Source of the DNA: Planctomycetota bacterium
GTDB lineage: Bacteria > Planctomycetota > Phycisphaerae > Tepidisphaerales > Tepidisphaeraceae
DNA length: 36,026 nucleotides
NCBI GenBank assembly: GCA_039182125.1
Contig: JBCDCH010000040.1
Location: 1 to 36,026, forward strand
Direction: 5' to 3'
How positions within the stretch are numbered: position 1 is the first letter of the stretch; each line of letters starts with the position of its first letter. Positions 1 to 8,784 of this stretch are shown piece by piece. Under the pieces are notes generated by a model. That model was given only the letters and a program-made list of their open reading frames with translations. It had not been told where the DNA came from and did not search any database. A program made the translations under genes and the position numbers.

Positions 1-1132
<1,132 letters not shown>

Positions 1133-1428
1133 TTGCTTTTGAATCTCACCGACCGAAATCGGCGAGCTAATCGCGAATGAAGTATTTGACCATTCGCCCC
1201 CGCGAGGTGGCGGGAACGACTGGCATGTATGGTACCGGCGGCGGTGCCGCCGGCGCTGAACTCGAAATCAATCATTCTTAGGTGACTCGCAACGACCCGA
1301 AGGCCGCTGCGGCGTGCAACCACGAAGGACGATCTCAAGTTGAGATTGTTTGTCCCCTCACCATCTTTCCGCGGCCGAAACCGCTTCCGTCTGGCAGGGG
1401 CCACGTCCTCGTGGCATCCCGTCTTCAC

Positions 1429-1471
1429 TTGTCAAAGAGCTTGTTTATCGCTGTTGGCGAGGGCGTTCGCC
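1429..1471 (-). promoter_or_regulatory. rrn antitermination site (boxB-like hairpin plus boxA)
   Basis: Minus-strand GCTCTTTGACAA at 1429-1440 closely matches E. coli rrn boxA (TGCTCTTTAACAA), the NusB/S10 binding element. A 5-bp stem hairpin at 1456-1471 lies 15 nt upstream of it, the boxB-then-boxA order of rrn leaders. This predicts Nus-dependent antitermination of the rRNA transcript. Confidence 0.7.
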
Positions 1472-1490
1472 TCCGTCACCAGCGGGCAGC

Positions 1491-1518
1491 AGTTTAGGCC
1501 GGGTCACGACCGGGTCAA
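1491..1518 (-). promoter_or_regulatory. Predicted sigma70-type rrn promoter
   Basis: On the minus strand a -35 box TTGACC (1513-1518) is separated by 16 bp from a -10 box TAAACT (1491-1496). It lies just upstream of a boxB/boxA pair and about 360 bp before the 16S 5' end, where a P1-type rRNA promoter is expected. The match is by eye. Confidence 0.6.
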
Positions 1519-1554
1519 ACATCGCAGGTGTTTTTTGTTCACATTCGGTTTGCT

Positions 1555-3081
1555 CTACCTGCTGCGCGTCCGTTTTTGGGGCTTCTGGGGCCTTCCAGTA
1601 GGGCTACCGGGCTTTTTGCCGGTTCGCTTCCGCTCGGACTTTTCGCCGCCGGTGAGCTCAGTCAGGTTCTCCGCCTGCGCCTCGCGGTCCGGCTTGCCTC
1701 GCAGGAAGAGCTGGACCGGCACCTCTCCGAACGGCAGCTCATCCCGCAACCGATTGAGCAGGAATCGCTGGTACGCCTTGCTGAAAAGTTTCGGGTCGTT
1801 GACGAACAGCACGATCGTGGGCGGATGGATGTCGACCTGCGTGGCGTAGTAGATTTTGGGCCGCTTGCCGCGGGTGCCGGGCGGGCGGGTCTGGACGGCG
1901 GCCTTGATGACGGAGTTCAGCTTGCCGGTACCGACGCGTTCGCCAGACTGCTTGAACAGACGACGGGCGAGGTCGAGCACCGGGCCGACGTTTTTCCCCT
2001 CTTGGGCGGTCGTGAACGCGACCGGACAGTGCGCCAAGCCCGGCAGTTCTTTTTCGAGGTACGTCTTGAACTGGGCCATGAGCAGGCGGTCGTCGTTCTT
2101 TTCGACCGACTCGCCCTGCTTCCCGGCCGACTCGCGTAGAAACTTGCGGGCCAGGTCCCACTTGTTGACCACGATGATCGTCGGCTTGCTGTGGTCGGCG
2201 ATCACCCGGCCCAGCTTCTTGTCCGGATCGGCCACCTTGATCGACGAGTCCAACAGCATGAGCACCACGTCCGCCCGGCGGATCGATCGCTCGGCCCGGT
2301 GGTAGGCGTAGAACTCGATGTCGTCGTTGACCATGTGTCGGCGTTTGCGGACGCCGGCGGTGTCGATGATCGTGAGTGCCCGGCCGTCTTTCTCGAAACG
2401 GACATCGACACTGTCGCGGGTGGTACCGGGGATCTCGCTGACGATCACCCGGCTGCTCTCGCCCGCCCCGTACAAGTCCGCCACGGCGTTCACGAAGGTC
2501 GACTTCCCCGCGTTTCGCTTGCCGACGACCGCGATGTGCAGATCAGGCTCGGGCACCGAGTCGGGCGCGTCGACAAGATCGACGTTGTCGGCGATGAGTT
2601 TAGGGAACTTCTCGACGCCGCGGCCGGTCGTGGCCGAGACCGGCACCGGCGTCCCGAATCCGAGCGACGCGGCCTCGGCGATGGTCAACTCGTGCCGTGG
2701 GCCGTCGGCCTTGTTCGCCACGAGCACCACCTTCACGCCGGTCTTGCGAAGCATCTCGGCGATCGTCTCGTCCAAGGCCGTCAGCCCGTCGTGGGCGTCG
2801 ATCACGAAAAACACCATGTCCGCCCGCCCCACCGCGAGCCGGATCTGTTCTTCGACGTGGCCGACGAGATCATCGCCGTCGAACCCGAAGCCGCCGGTGT
2901 CAACGAGTTCGACGTAGCGCGTGCCGTGCTGGGTGCCGACCTTGACGGGCGTGGAGATACGGTCCCGCGTGACGCCGGGCATGTCCTGGACGATGGAGAT
3001 GCGTTTACGCGCCAGCGCGTTGAGCAGGGACGACTTGCCGACATTGGGCCGGCCGACGATGGCAATGACGGGGAGACGCAC
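1555..3081 (-). CDS. der: Ribosome-assembly GTPase Der (EngA)
   Basis: Der is a double-GTPase needed for maturation of the 50S subunit. The N-terminal G domain starts within a few residues of the proposed GTG start, with P-loop GRPNVGKS, a DTGG G3 motif and NKAD. The second G domain has the P-loop GKRNAGKS, the G3 motif DTAG and NKWD, and is followed by the KH-like domain. The C-terminus is a basic Lys/Arg/Pro-rich tail. The frame is open to a TTG at 3120, but the GTG at 3079-3081 places the protein start directly before the conserved VIAIVGRPNVGKS strand, giving 508 residues. It is transcribed towards the 16S gene, whose promoter lies less than 45 bp beyond the stop codon. Confidence 0.95.
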   Translation of the reverse strand: MRLPVIAIVGRPNVGKSSLLNALARKRISIVQDMPGVTRDRISTPVKVGTQHGTRYVELVDTGGFGFDGDDLVGHVEEQIRLAVGRADMVFFVIDAHDGLTALDETIAEMLRKTGVKVVLVANKADGPRHELTIAEAASLGFGTPVPVSATTGRGVEKFPKLIADNVDLVDAPDSVPEPDLHIAVVGKRNAGKSTFVNAVADLYGAGESSRVIVSEIPGTTRDSVDVRFEKDGRALTIIDTAGVRKRRHMVNDDIEFYAYHRAERSIRRADVVLMLLDSSIKVADPDKKLGRVIADHSKPTIIVVNKWDLARKFLRESAGKQGESVEKNDDRLLMAQFKTYLEKELPGLAHCPVAFTTAQEGKNVGPVLDLARRLFKQSGERVGTGKLNSVIKAAVQTRPPGTRGKRPKIYYATQVDIHPPTIVLFVNDPKLFSKAYQRFLLNRLRDELPFGEVPVQLFLRGKPDREAQAENLTELTGGEKSERKRTGKKPGSPTGRPQKPQKRTRSR

Positions 3082-3242
3082 AGCAAACTGTAGATAAGTC
3101 CAAGTCACCAAGCAGAACAAAAATATTTCGCAGCGATCTCAGGCACTGAGACTACATGCGATCGCCAAGCTATGCAACCGACATTCCAATCAAACCCAAT
3201 AACCAATTCTAACGATTACCAAAATCCGTCGCCCGCGTTTGC
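3082..3242. other. Intergenic, no gene seen
   Basis: AT-richer spacer between der and the DUF2721-like gene. It should contain the der promoter on the minus strand, but I see no convincing -35/-10 pair. A small perfect inverted repeat (6-bp arms, 3-base loop) lies at 3137-3151. Confidence 0.4.
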
Positions 3243-3845
3243 CTAGGACCTGCTGATCGAACTCTTAAGCCGAAAAATCTTCGCCTCGAACTCTGCCTTG
3301 ATCGGGTCTTCGATATTTTTCTCCACCCTTTTCAATATCGATTCCAACTCGTTAATAGAATTTCTGCCGAACGCCGAATCATCGATAGCGACCAACGTAG
3401 TTACAACATTCAAGCACAGGGACTTCCGAGCAAGCGCTGTCTCAGCGATGCAGGCGCGTGTGGCAAACGTTGCCGCTGTACCTCCTATGAAAAACAAGGC
3501 AACGGACGCCATCTTAATGTAGTCTGGCGTCAAATCCAGACCGACTAGATGCCACTCTGGAGAAATGACAAGTATCGCAATCATCAATCCGAACATCAGC
3601 ACTGAGAAGATCGCACACACAAGCGCTCGGTTGCTGATCATGTACCGATGGAGGAAGAACGAAATCTGTTTCACATAACAAACCTTCCAAGGATAAGATG
3701 GACGCCTAATATCACATGCACTCTCAATGATTTTGCCGCATAGATCTCTTGTATTTTTTGCCAGATGAACATTTCGTATCCCAAGGAATGCGATCAAGCT
3801 GATTGAGCCTATCATGAACGGAATGAATGATGATTGGAGGTCCAT
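3243..3845 (-). CDS. DUF2721-like membrane protein
   Basis: A 200-residue protein with three hydrophobic segments: one near residues 10-25, then a pair near 75-97 and 107-128. A basic cytoplasmic stretch separates the first from the pair, and a charged Lys/Glu-rich C-terminal helix may be a coiled coil. This arrangement, with an R/T-rich stretch after the first helix and a conserved E-x-A-L-A after the last, resembles the uncharacterised DUF2721 family. The assignment is from pattern, not alignment. The ATG at 3843-3845 is preferred over an upstream GTG because an AGGAG lies 7 nt before it. The gene is visibly AT-richer than its neighbours and uses codons such as AAA, ATA and AAT that are otherwise scarce here, suggesting acquisition by transfer. 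Function is unknown. Confidence 0.7.
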   Translation of the reverse strand: MDLQSSFIPFMIGSISLIAFLGIRNVHLAKNTRDLCGKIIESACDIRRPSYPWKVCYVKQISFFLHRYMISNRALVCAIFSVLMFGLMIAILVISPEWHLVGLDLTPDYIKMASVALFFIGGTAATFATRACIAETALARKSLCLNVVTTLVAIDDSAFGRNSINELESILKRVEKNIEDPIKAEFEAKIFRLKSSISRS

Positions 3846-4057
3846 AAAGTTCTCCTGAACCAGCACGAGATGAACAAACGCTCTTCGATGAGTTTGACAA
3901 GCGACATATACTAATCACAACACAGGCTGAGTGCTAGCAATTACGGATCAATGACCCCGCCCCCGCCACAGTTTGTCCAACAGCCAACATCGCCCGAACG
4001 ATAACCTGCAAAGGTGAATCCGACGGGTCCGATCTTTATGTGACAGTAGCAAATTCG
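3846..4057. other. Intergenic, no gene seen
   Basis: About 210 bp of mixed composition between the DUF2721-like gene and the end of the nucleotidyltransferase fragment. The sequence next to 4058 does not continue the nucleotidyltransferase family in any frame that I could recognise. No tRNA or clear terminator was seen. Confidence 0.35.
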
Positions 4058-4615
4058 TCAAAACATAGGTAAAATCGGCCACGCCATTTCGCCGTGCTTG
4101 ACCGCGAGCAACCTGTCGCGTTCACCGACCGGCTGCAAGTCGAGCTCGCCGGTTCGCAAGAGCGTCTCGCCTGCGATGAGGAGGCGGAGGGTGTGCATCA
4201 CCTGCTTGGGCTTGACCGGGTCGCCACGTTCGAGGCGGCGCAGGTGTTTGCCGCGTTGCTTCTCGGCGTAGCCGACGAACGTGTCGGCCACGCGTTTCGA
4301 CAGGAACGCGGACCGATGTCGCCATAAATCATCGCCCGTCTCGTCGCTGTGCTCCACGACGGGCGACCAGAGAATTTCGAGTGCCGTCGGGTTCGCCGAG
4401 AGTCCGAGCCTGACGAACTTCTCGATCTCCCAGGCCACCGTCTGTTCAGCGTCATTCTCGAGCGTGGCCGGGGCACCGCCTAGAGACCAGTGCAGGTCCG
4501 CCGGCGGCAGGTAGACGCCCTTTCGGTCGGTGTCACTCCCTTCGTCGCCCAAGCCATATGCACGGCTGCCAACGACCACGCGATAGCAGACGTATTGCCA
4601 GAGATCACCAGACAT
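4058..4615 (-). CDS. Predicted nucleotidyltransferase (COG3541/YcgL-like), probably C-terminally truncated
   Basis: The N-terminus carries the DNA polymerase beta-type nucleotidyltransferase signature VVGSRAYGLGDEGSDTDRKG, with the G-S and D-x-D elements that bind the nucleotide and metal. It is followed by the family helix (E-I-x-K-F-x-R-L-x-L-x-x-N-P-T-A-L-E-I-L-W) and the conserved K-Q-x-M-H-x-x-R-L-L segment. COG3541 proteins are usually about 240 residues or longer; this one is 185. It stops shortly after the L-L-A-x-x-x-G-E-M element, where an extra C-terminal helix region is expected, so it may be decayed. The ATG at 4613-4615 is preferred because the frame upstream of it runs into a strong hairpin. 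The substrate is unknown for the family. Confidence 0.75.
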   Translation of the reverse strand: MSGDLWQYVCYRVVVGSRAYGLGDEGSDTDRKGVYLPPADLHWSLGGAPATLENDAEQTVAWEIEKFVRLGLSANPTALEILWSPVVEHSDETGDDLWRHRSAFLSKRVADTFVGYAEKQRGKHLRRLERGDPVKPKQVMHTLRLLIAGETLLRTGELDLQPVGERDRLLAVKHGEMAWPILPMF

Positions 4616-4634
4616 GGGATCAAGCCTACCAACG

Positions 4635-4670
4635 ACCACCGCCCGGCCGTTAAACGGCGCGGGCGGTGGT
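4635..4670 (-). terminator. Strong hairpin after the pilin-like gene, likely terminator
   Basis: A perfect 10-bp outer stem (4635-4644 with 4661-4670) encloses a further 5-bp inner stem with a 3-base loop. It sits 25 bp past the stop codon of the pilin-like gene and just before the nucleotidyltransferase start. There is no clear U-tract on the minus strand, so termination is probable rather than certain. Confidence 0.5.
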
Positions 4671-4695
4671 ACTTCGCAACAATGAGGAGTTCGTT

Positions 4696-5610
4696 TTAGA
4701 ACGGATTCCGAATATTGATGGCGGAGAAGCGAACCTCGAAAGTGCTAACGAGCTTCTCCCAAGGATCGCCGTACATGTTCTCGTCAGCGTCGGGAAGAGC
4801 CGAGCCAGCAACGGAAGCGGCATGACCATCAGCAAAGGTGAAGTTGGCGCGGTCGAGATCGCCGTGACGATGGTTGATGCGCTCGCCTTCCATCGCAAAC
4901 AAATAGACCCCGTCGAAGAAGGTGGCGACCCGAGCACTGTCCTGTACCTGGGCCAGACTCATCTGACGCAGACCAAGTACCTCAGCTTGATCGCCGATGT
5001 AGGTCATCGGGAAAAATTCTGCGTAGGTACGCCCCGAGTCCCACCAAGATACTGAATTGCTACCCCACCAAGAGTTCACGGCATAGTGAGTGGCTTTAAA
5101 CTCCGGATCATCCTCGTCGTAACCCTCGGCAGCGTTGGTCTCGAATAGCGAAGCACCGAGGAAGTTCCTAGGCGTCAAACCGACAACACCATCTGCGTCG
5201 GTGCCCCACCCCGGGTCACTGCTACCAGCGAACCAATCTGGGACACCATCTCGACCCAAGATATTGTCGTTACCCGAGGGACAACGAAACGCGGTGTTGG
5301 CATCTTCGCCCTCAGCAGAGATGTACTCGTCGAGTTTGGTCATCCAGTGACGGTCAGGTGCCCGCTCTGTACCGAACTCCTCAAGATAGACTTCTGTGGG
5401 CGGGAGCTTCTGGTCCCAGTCCTCGGCGTAGAACAAGGAGGCCAGACCAATCTGGCGCAAGTTACTCAGACACTGAACCGACTTGGCACTCTCACGGGCT
5501 CGTTGCAGCGAGGGCAGCAGGATGGAGATCAAGAGTGCGATGATACCGATAACGACCAACAGCTCGACGAGCGTGAAGCCGCGACGGTTGCGAGGGTTGC
5601 GAATACGCAT
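4696..5610 (-). CDS. Type IV pilin-like secreted protein (prepilin N-methylation, DUF1559/H-X-DG type)
   Basis: The 304-residue product begins with a short basic leader and a class III signal, [19 protein letters not shown], the prepilin peptidase cleavage site and pilin helix with Glu at +5. It continues with [13 protein letters not shown] and a conserved Cys. The C-terminal [15 protein letters not shown] is a variant of the H-X9-DG signature of planctomycete and verrucomicrobial prepilin-like proteins; here 11 residues separate His from DG. The central Trp/Gly/Asp-rich part is probably extracellular. The start is supported by a GAGGAG ribosome-binding site 7 nt upstream. These proteins are abundant in planctomycetes and often sit near polysaccharide-use genes. 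Divergence from a LacI regulator suggests regulation by it. Confidence 0.85.
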   Translation of the reverse strand: MRIRNPRNRRGFTLVELLVVIGIIALLISILLPSLQRARESAKSVQCLSNLRQIGLASLFYAEDWDQKLPPTEVYLEEFGTERAPDRHWMTKLDEYISAEGEDANTAFRCPSGNDNILGRDGVPDWFAGSSDPGWGTDADGVVGLTPRNFLGASLFETNAAEGYDEDDPEFKATHYAVNSWWGSNSVSWWDSGRTYAEFFPMTYIGDQAEVLGLRQMSLAQVQDSARVATFFDGVYLFAMEGERINHRHGDLDRANFTFADGHAASVAGSALPDADENMYGDPWEKLVSTFEVRFSAINIRNPF

Positions 5611-5661
5611 GGTGTGCCTCCTCAGGCAGGTGAATCGTTTTTCCCGGGCCGATGGACCCGG

Positions 5662-5690
5662 ATTGTAACGCCGCCTCTCAATGCTGCGAA
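5662..5690 (-). promoter_or_regulatory. Possible promoter of the pilin-like gene
   Basis: On the minus strand TTCGCA (5685-5690), 17 bp, then TACAAT (5662-5667) gives a plausible sigma70 promoter about 50 bp before the start codon. A short GC hairpin at 5644-5661 lies in the leader. Confidence 0.35.
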
Positions 5691-5754
5691 GTATCAGCGA
5701 GCGTGCGGCAGACTGCCCTCCTCGGGCGGTTATTTGGGACTCTATTTGACAGCG

Positions 5755-5768
5755 CTTGCGAATGCAAG
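5755..5768. promoter_or_regulatory. Palindrome, possible LacI-family operator
   Basis: CTTGC-N4-GCAAG is an inverted repeat in the space between the divergent pilin-like and LacI genes, directly after a TTGACA hexamer (5746-5751). Its size and TTGC/GCAA half-sites suit a LacI/GalR-family regulator acting on itself or its neighbour. This is inference from position and symmetry. Confidence 0.35.
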
Positions 5769-5855
5769 ACCTTTTTGCCTACTTTTATGGTATCGTCCAC
5801 CGAGCTGCGTCACTCGATGCGGTTTTCGGAAAGCCTCGCAGGATTGATCCGCCCG

Positions 5856-6995
5856 ATGCCCGCGCGCACACGAAAATCCGATCCGCCTATCGGCCGTCAC
5901 CCGGCCCGAACCCTGCCGCGTGCCACGCCGACACTGGATGAGATCGCCCGCTTGGCCGGCGTGAGTGCCGGCACTGTTTCCCGCGTCCTCAATGGCAAGA
6001 ACAAGGAAAACCGCAGCGCCATCGCCAAACGCTCCGAACGCATCCGCCGCATCGCGGAAGAGGCCGGCTACCGCCCCAACACCGCCGCCCGCACCATGGC
6101 CTCGGGCAAGTTCAAGCTCATCGCCCTGATGACCTGCGGCGAAATCGACGTCGACTGGGTGCCCGTCCCTCTCTTGCACGGCATCCAGGAAGCACTGCAC
6201 GCCAACAAGCAACGTCTCATCCTCAACGACGTGCCTGCCAAACGTTTCGACGAAGCAGGCTTCATCCCTCGCCTGCTGCGGGAGAATGCCGTCGATGGCT
6301 TGCTGGTTCATCCCAACACCAACGTGACCATCTCGGCCGCACCGACATTCGAACGCCAATCACTGCCGTGGCTGTGGGTCAACGCAGGCCGGGAGACTCG
6401 ATCCATCGATCCCGACGAAGACCACGGTGCGGGGGTGTTGGTGAACTTCCTGCTAGAACGTGGCCGACGGCACATCGGTTACTTCCGGCTGAGCCGAGCC
6501 TCGGGCGAAGGCGATCACTTCTCCGGTCCGGCCCGACTTGCCGGCGTCCATAACGCTCTCAACGCTCACGACCTGCCTATCCCGAAGCTTGAGCCTGTGC
6601 GGAAGATCGGCACCACCAACGAGGTTTTCTTCTGGCGTGACGAAGCCGACCGGTTCGTACAACAGCGCGGCGAACTCGATTCGGTCGTCTGCTACGAGAT
6701 GGCCGACGCCGTGGCACTTCACTCCGCCGCGATGCGACACGGCCTGCGGGTACCCGAAGATCTTGAGATCGCCTGCTTCCACGACGACAAGATTCACATG
6801 CACACGGGGATCCCGGTGACCACCGCGCTGATCCCATTCCGCGAGGTCGGCAGGACCGCTGCCGAGCGGCTGATGAAGCTGATCGACGCCGAACCCGGTC
6901 ATGTGGATCCATCTCTAGAAGAGCGCGTGCGGGTTCCATATCACCGCCTCTGCCTGCTCGACAGTTCCGAGCGGAACGCCCCGAACCTGCCGTAG
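5856..6995 (+). CDS. LacI-family transcriptional regulator
   Basis: The N-terminal helix-turn-helix reads TLDEIARLAGVSAGTVSRVL followed by the hinge helix (GYRPNTAARTMASGKF), typical of LacI/GalR repressors. The rest is a periplasmic-binding-protein-like sensor domain ending in a dimerisation region (VTTALIPFREVGRTAAERL). The effector is not evident. The frame is open far upstream; ATG 5856 gives a 379-residue protein with about 20 residues before the DNA-binding domain, and ATG 5817 is an alternative. Neither has a strong ribosome-binding site. It diverges from the pilin-like gene, with a palindrome between them, and its stop codon lies 23 bp before the ATG proposed for the methyltransferase. 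Planctomycetes often pair LacI regulators with pilin-like proteins in carbohydrate loci, but no such catabolic genes are visible here. Confidence 0.9.
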   Translation: MPARTRKSDPPIGRHPARTLPRATPTLDEIARLAGVSAGTVSRVLNGKNKENRSAIAKRSERIRRIAEEAGYRPNTAARTMASGKFKLIALMTCGEIDVDWVPVPLLHGIQEALHANKQRLILNDVPAKRFDEAGFIPRLLRENAVDGLLVHPNTNVTISAAPTFERQSLPWLWVNAGRETRSIDPDEDHGAGVLVNFLLERGRRHIGYFRLSRASGEGDHFSGPARLAGVHNALNAHDLPIPKLEPVRKIGTTNEVFFWRDEADRFVQQRGELDSVVCYEMADAVALHSAAMRHGLRVPEDLEIACFHDDKIHMHTGIPVTTALIPFREVGRTAAERLMKLIDAEPGHVDPSLEERVRVPYHRLCLLDSSERNAPNLP

Positions 6996-7018
6996 TGACG
7001 CGAATACCCTCGGGATCC

Positions 7019-7819
7019 ATGCCGCGGCCGACCCGTTCCTCGAAAAAGCGCCACCAGCCCATCGCCCAGCCGCCGCTACGTCGGCAGGTGACAACCCTTT
7101 GGGACTATCCCTCGCAGGACTACGGCGGTAAGCAGCAGGGCATCAAGGGTTACGCTGGCGCGACCCCGTCGTACATCATCTGGAATCTGCTGGAGCGTTA
7201 CACGAAGCCGAAAGACCTGATCGTCGACCCATGCTGCGGCAGCGGCACGACGCTGGACGTGGCCCGCGATCTCGACCGAAAAGCCCTCGGCTACGACGTG
7301 CATCCGCAGCGCAAGGACATCTTCAACCGTGACGCCCGCGACCTGCCGCCAGAATTGTCGGGAAAGGTCGATTTCGTGTTCATCGACCCGCCCTACGCCG
7401 ACCACCTCGACTACGGCGACGACAAGCGTGACATCGGCAAGCTCAAGGCCGACGGCGGGTATTACGACGCAATGGCCGATGTCGCCAGAGAAATCCACCG
7501 CGTGCTCAAACCCAGCGGCCATGCGGCGATCTACATTTCCGACAGCTACAAGCACAATAAGACCGGCGGCACCTTCCACCCGCTGGGCTTCGAGGTGTTC
7601 GACGCAACACGGAAGCACTTGGAGCCGGTCGACATCGTGAGCGTCGTCCGTCACAACCGCACACTGGAGATGGGCAACTACCGCAAAGCCGCCGACGAGG
7701 GCAACTACTTCCTCCGCGGCTTCAACTACCTGTTCATCTTTCGCAAAGCAAAGGCCAAACCGGCGACCGCTGGCAAAGGGCCGAGGAAGGGCCGGAAGCC
7801 ACGCCGGGCCGGCGGCTAA
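7019..7819 (+). CDS. Orphan DNA (N6-adenine/N4-cytosine) methyltransferase
   Basis: A SAM-dependent DNA methyltransferase domain runs almost the full length. It has an N-terminal WDYP...G(Y)AGATPSYIIWNLL segment, motif I DPCCGSGTTLDVA for SAM binding, then catalytic motif IV DPPY. A conserved RVLKPSGHAAIYI strand follows. Motif I precedes motif IV. The C-terminus is a short Lys/Arg/Gly tail. No restriction endonuclease or specificity subunit lies nearby, so it looks like a solitary methyltransferase with a possible epigenetic role. ATG 7019 gives 266 residues. A GTG at 6995 overlapping the LacI stop codon is an alternative start. Target sequence cannot be read from the sequence. Confidence 0.85.
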   Translation: MPRPTRSSKKRHQPIAQPPLRRQVTTLWDYPSQDYGGKQQGIKGYAGATPSYIIWNLLERYTKPKDLIVDPCCGSGTTLDVARDLDRKALGYDVHPQRKDIFNRDARDLPPELSGKVDFVFIDPPYADHLDYGDDKRDIGKLKADGGYYDAMADVAREIHRVLKPSGHAAIYISDSYKHNKTGGTFHPLGFEVFDATRKHLEPVDIVSVVRHNRTLEMGNYRKAADEGNYFLRGFNYLFIFRKAKAKPATAGKGPRKGRKPRRAGG

Positions 7820-7860
7820 CGCCGTGGGCATTCGGCGGGAATTCTCGTACTTTGGCCGCC

Positions 7861-8739
7861 ATGAAGTTAGCCCTCATCGGCGGTACCGGCCTCGGCGAAG
7901 CGCTCGGCGGCGAAACCGGCACCGCCCACCACCCCGACACGCCCTTCGGCAAGCCGTCCGCCCCGATCATCGAAACGCATTGGGCCGACGTACCGGTCCT
8001 GATCCTGCAACGTCACGGAGACGGCCATCTCATCCGCCCCACTGCGGTCAACAGCCGGGCGAACCTGTTCGCACTCAAGCAACTTGGCGCGACCCACGTT
8101 CTGGCCTCGGGGGCCGTCGGCAGCTTGCGTGAGGAGTTCGCGCCCAAACACTTGTTGGTTCCCGACCAGATCATCGACAAGACTTCGGCCCGGGCGACGA
8201 CGTTCTACGAAAACGCGGCGGTGCATGTGGAGTTTGCCGACCCGTTCAGCGGACCGCTGCGACAGTTGCTGCTCGATTCGGCCGACGCGGTTGAAACTCC
8301 GACCCACCCGGCCGGCTGCTATGTGTGTATGGAAGGCCCCGCGTTCAGCACCAAGGCCGAGAGCCACATGCACCGCCTCTGGGGCGGCGACGTCATCGGC
8401 ATGACGGCCATGCCCGAAGCCAGACTCGCCCGGGAAGCCGAACTGCCCTACGCCCTGGTCGCGCTGGTCACCGACTACGACTGCTGGCGGACGCACGAAG
8501 CCCACCCCGACGGCAAGGAAGGCCTGTTGCGCGAGATCATCGGGAACCTCCAAGCCGCCGCGGCGTCAGGAGTCACGGTGCTCAAACGAGCCGTCGAACT
8601 CGCCGCCGGGCGAAAGGACCAACTCATGGCCGATCCGATCCGCGACACCCTCGCCATGGCGATCTGGTCGGACAAATCGAAGATTCCACCGGACGAGGTC
8701 ACGCGACTTTCGCCGCTGTGGGGACACCACTTCGACTGA
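7861..8739 (+). CDS. mtnP: S-methyl-5'-thioadenosine phosphorylase (PNP/MTAP family)
   Basis: This phosphorylase splits methylthioadenosine to adenine and methylthioribose-1-phosphate in methionine salvage and polyamine recycling. Family signatures are the N-terminal ALIGGTGL phosphate loop, RHGDGH, the NSRANLFALKQLGA helix, ASGAVGSL, the EGPAFSTKAES loop and GMTAMPEARLAREAELPYA followed by VTDYD, which favours MTAP over inosine/guanosine phosphorylase. Length (292 residues) is normal. The ATG at 7861 is chosen because only a TTG lies just upstream and the GG(T)GG strand starts a few residues in. The C-terminal 40 residues are less conserved. Confidence 0.9.
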   Translation: MKLALIGGTGLGEALGGETGTAHHPDTPFGKPSAPIIETHWADVPVLILQRHGDGHLIRPTAVNSRANLFALKQLGATHVLASGAVGSLREEFAPKHLLVPDQIIDKTSARATTFYENAAVHVEFADPFSGPLRQLLLDSADAVETPTHPAGCYVCMEGPAFSTKAESHMHRLWGGDVIGMTAMPEARLAREAELPYALVALVTDYDCWRTHEAHPDGKEGLLREIIGNLQAAAASGVTVLKRAVELAAGRKDQLMADPIRDTLAMAIWSDKSKIPPDEVTRLSPLWGHHFD

Positions 8740-8784
8740 ACCGAAATGCCGCGCATCCCCTAAGATATTTTCGTGGAGCACCGA

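Larger units (their letters stand above)
1133..1554 (-). other. rrn leader region between der and 16S
   Basis: This 420-bp stretch has no convincing gene. Read on the minus strand it holds an rRNA promoter, a boxB-like hairpin, a boxA element and further GC-rich hairpins. One hairpin at 1400-1415 has a 6-bp perfect stem and a 4-base loop. Another at 1235-1253 has an 8-bp stem and a 3-base loop. The latter may take part in precursor folding or RNase III processing; that role is inferred. No intrinsic terminator is visible between the der stop codon and the rrn promoter, so der transcripts could read into the rRNA gene. Confidence 0.75.

Noticed and set aside
2191-3093. 300-codon plus-strand frame opposite der
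   Set aside because: Antisense shadow of the conserved Der GTPase domains.
4058-4615. Link between the nucleotidyltransferase and the Ubl system as a CBASS locus
   Set aside because: It is a COG3541-type fragment 26 kb away, not a CD-NTase, and no CBASS effector was seen.
5746-5751. TTGACA as the -35 box of the LacI gene
   Set aside because: No acceptable -10 hexamer lies 16-18 bp downstream, so only the adjacent palindrome is reported.
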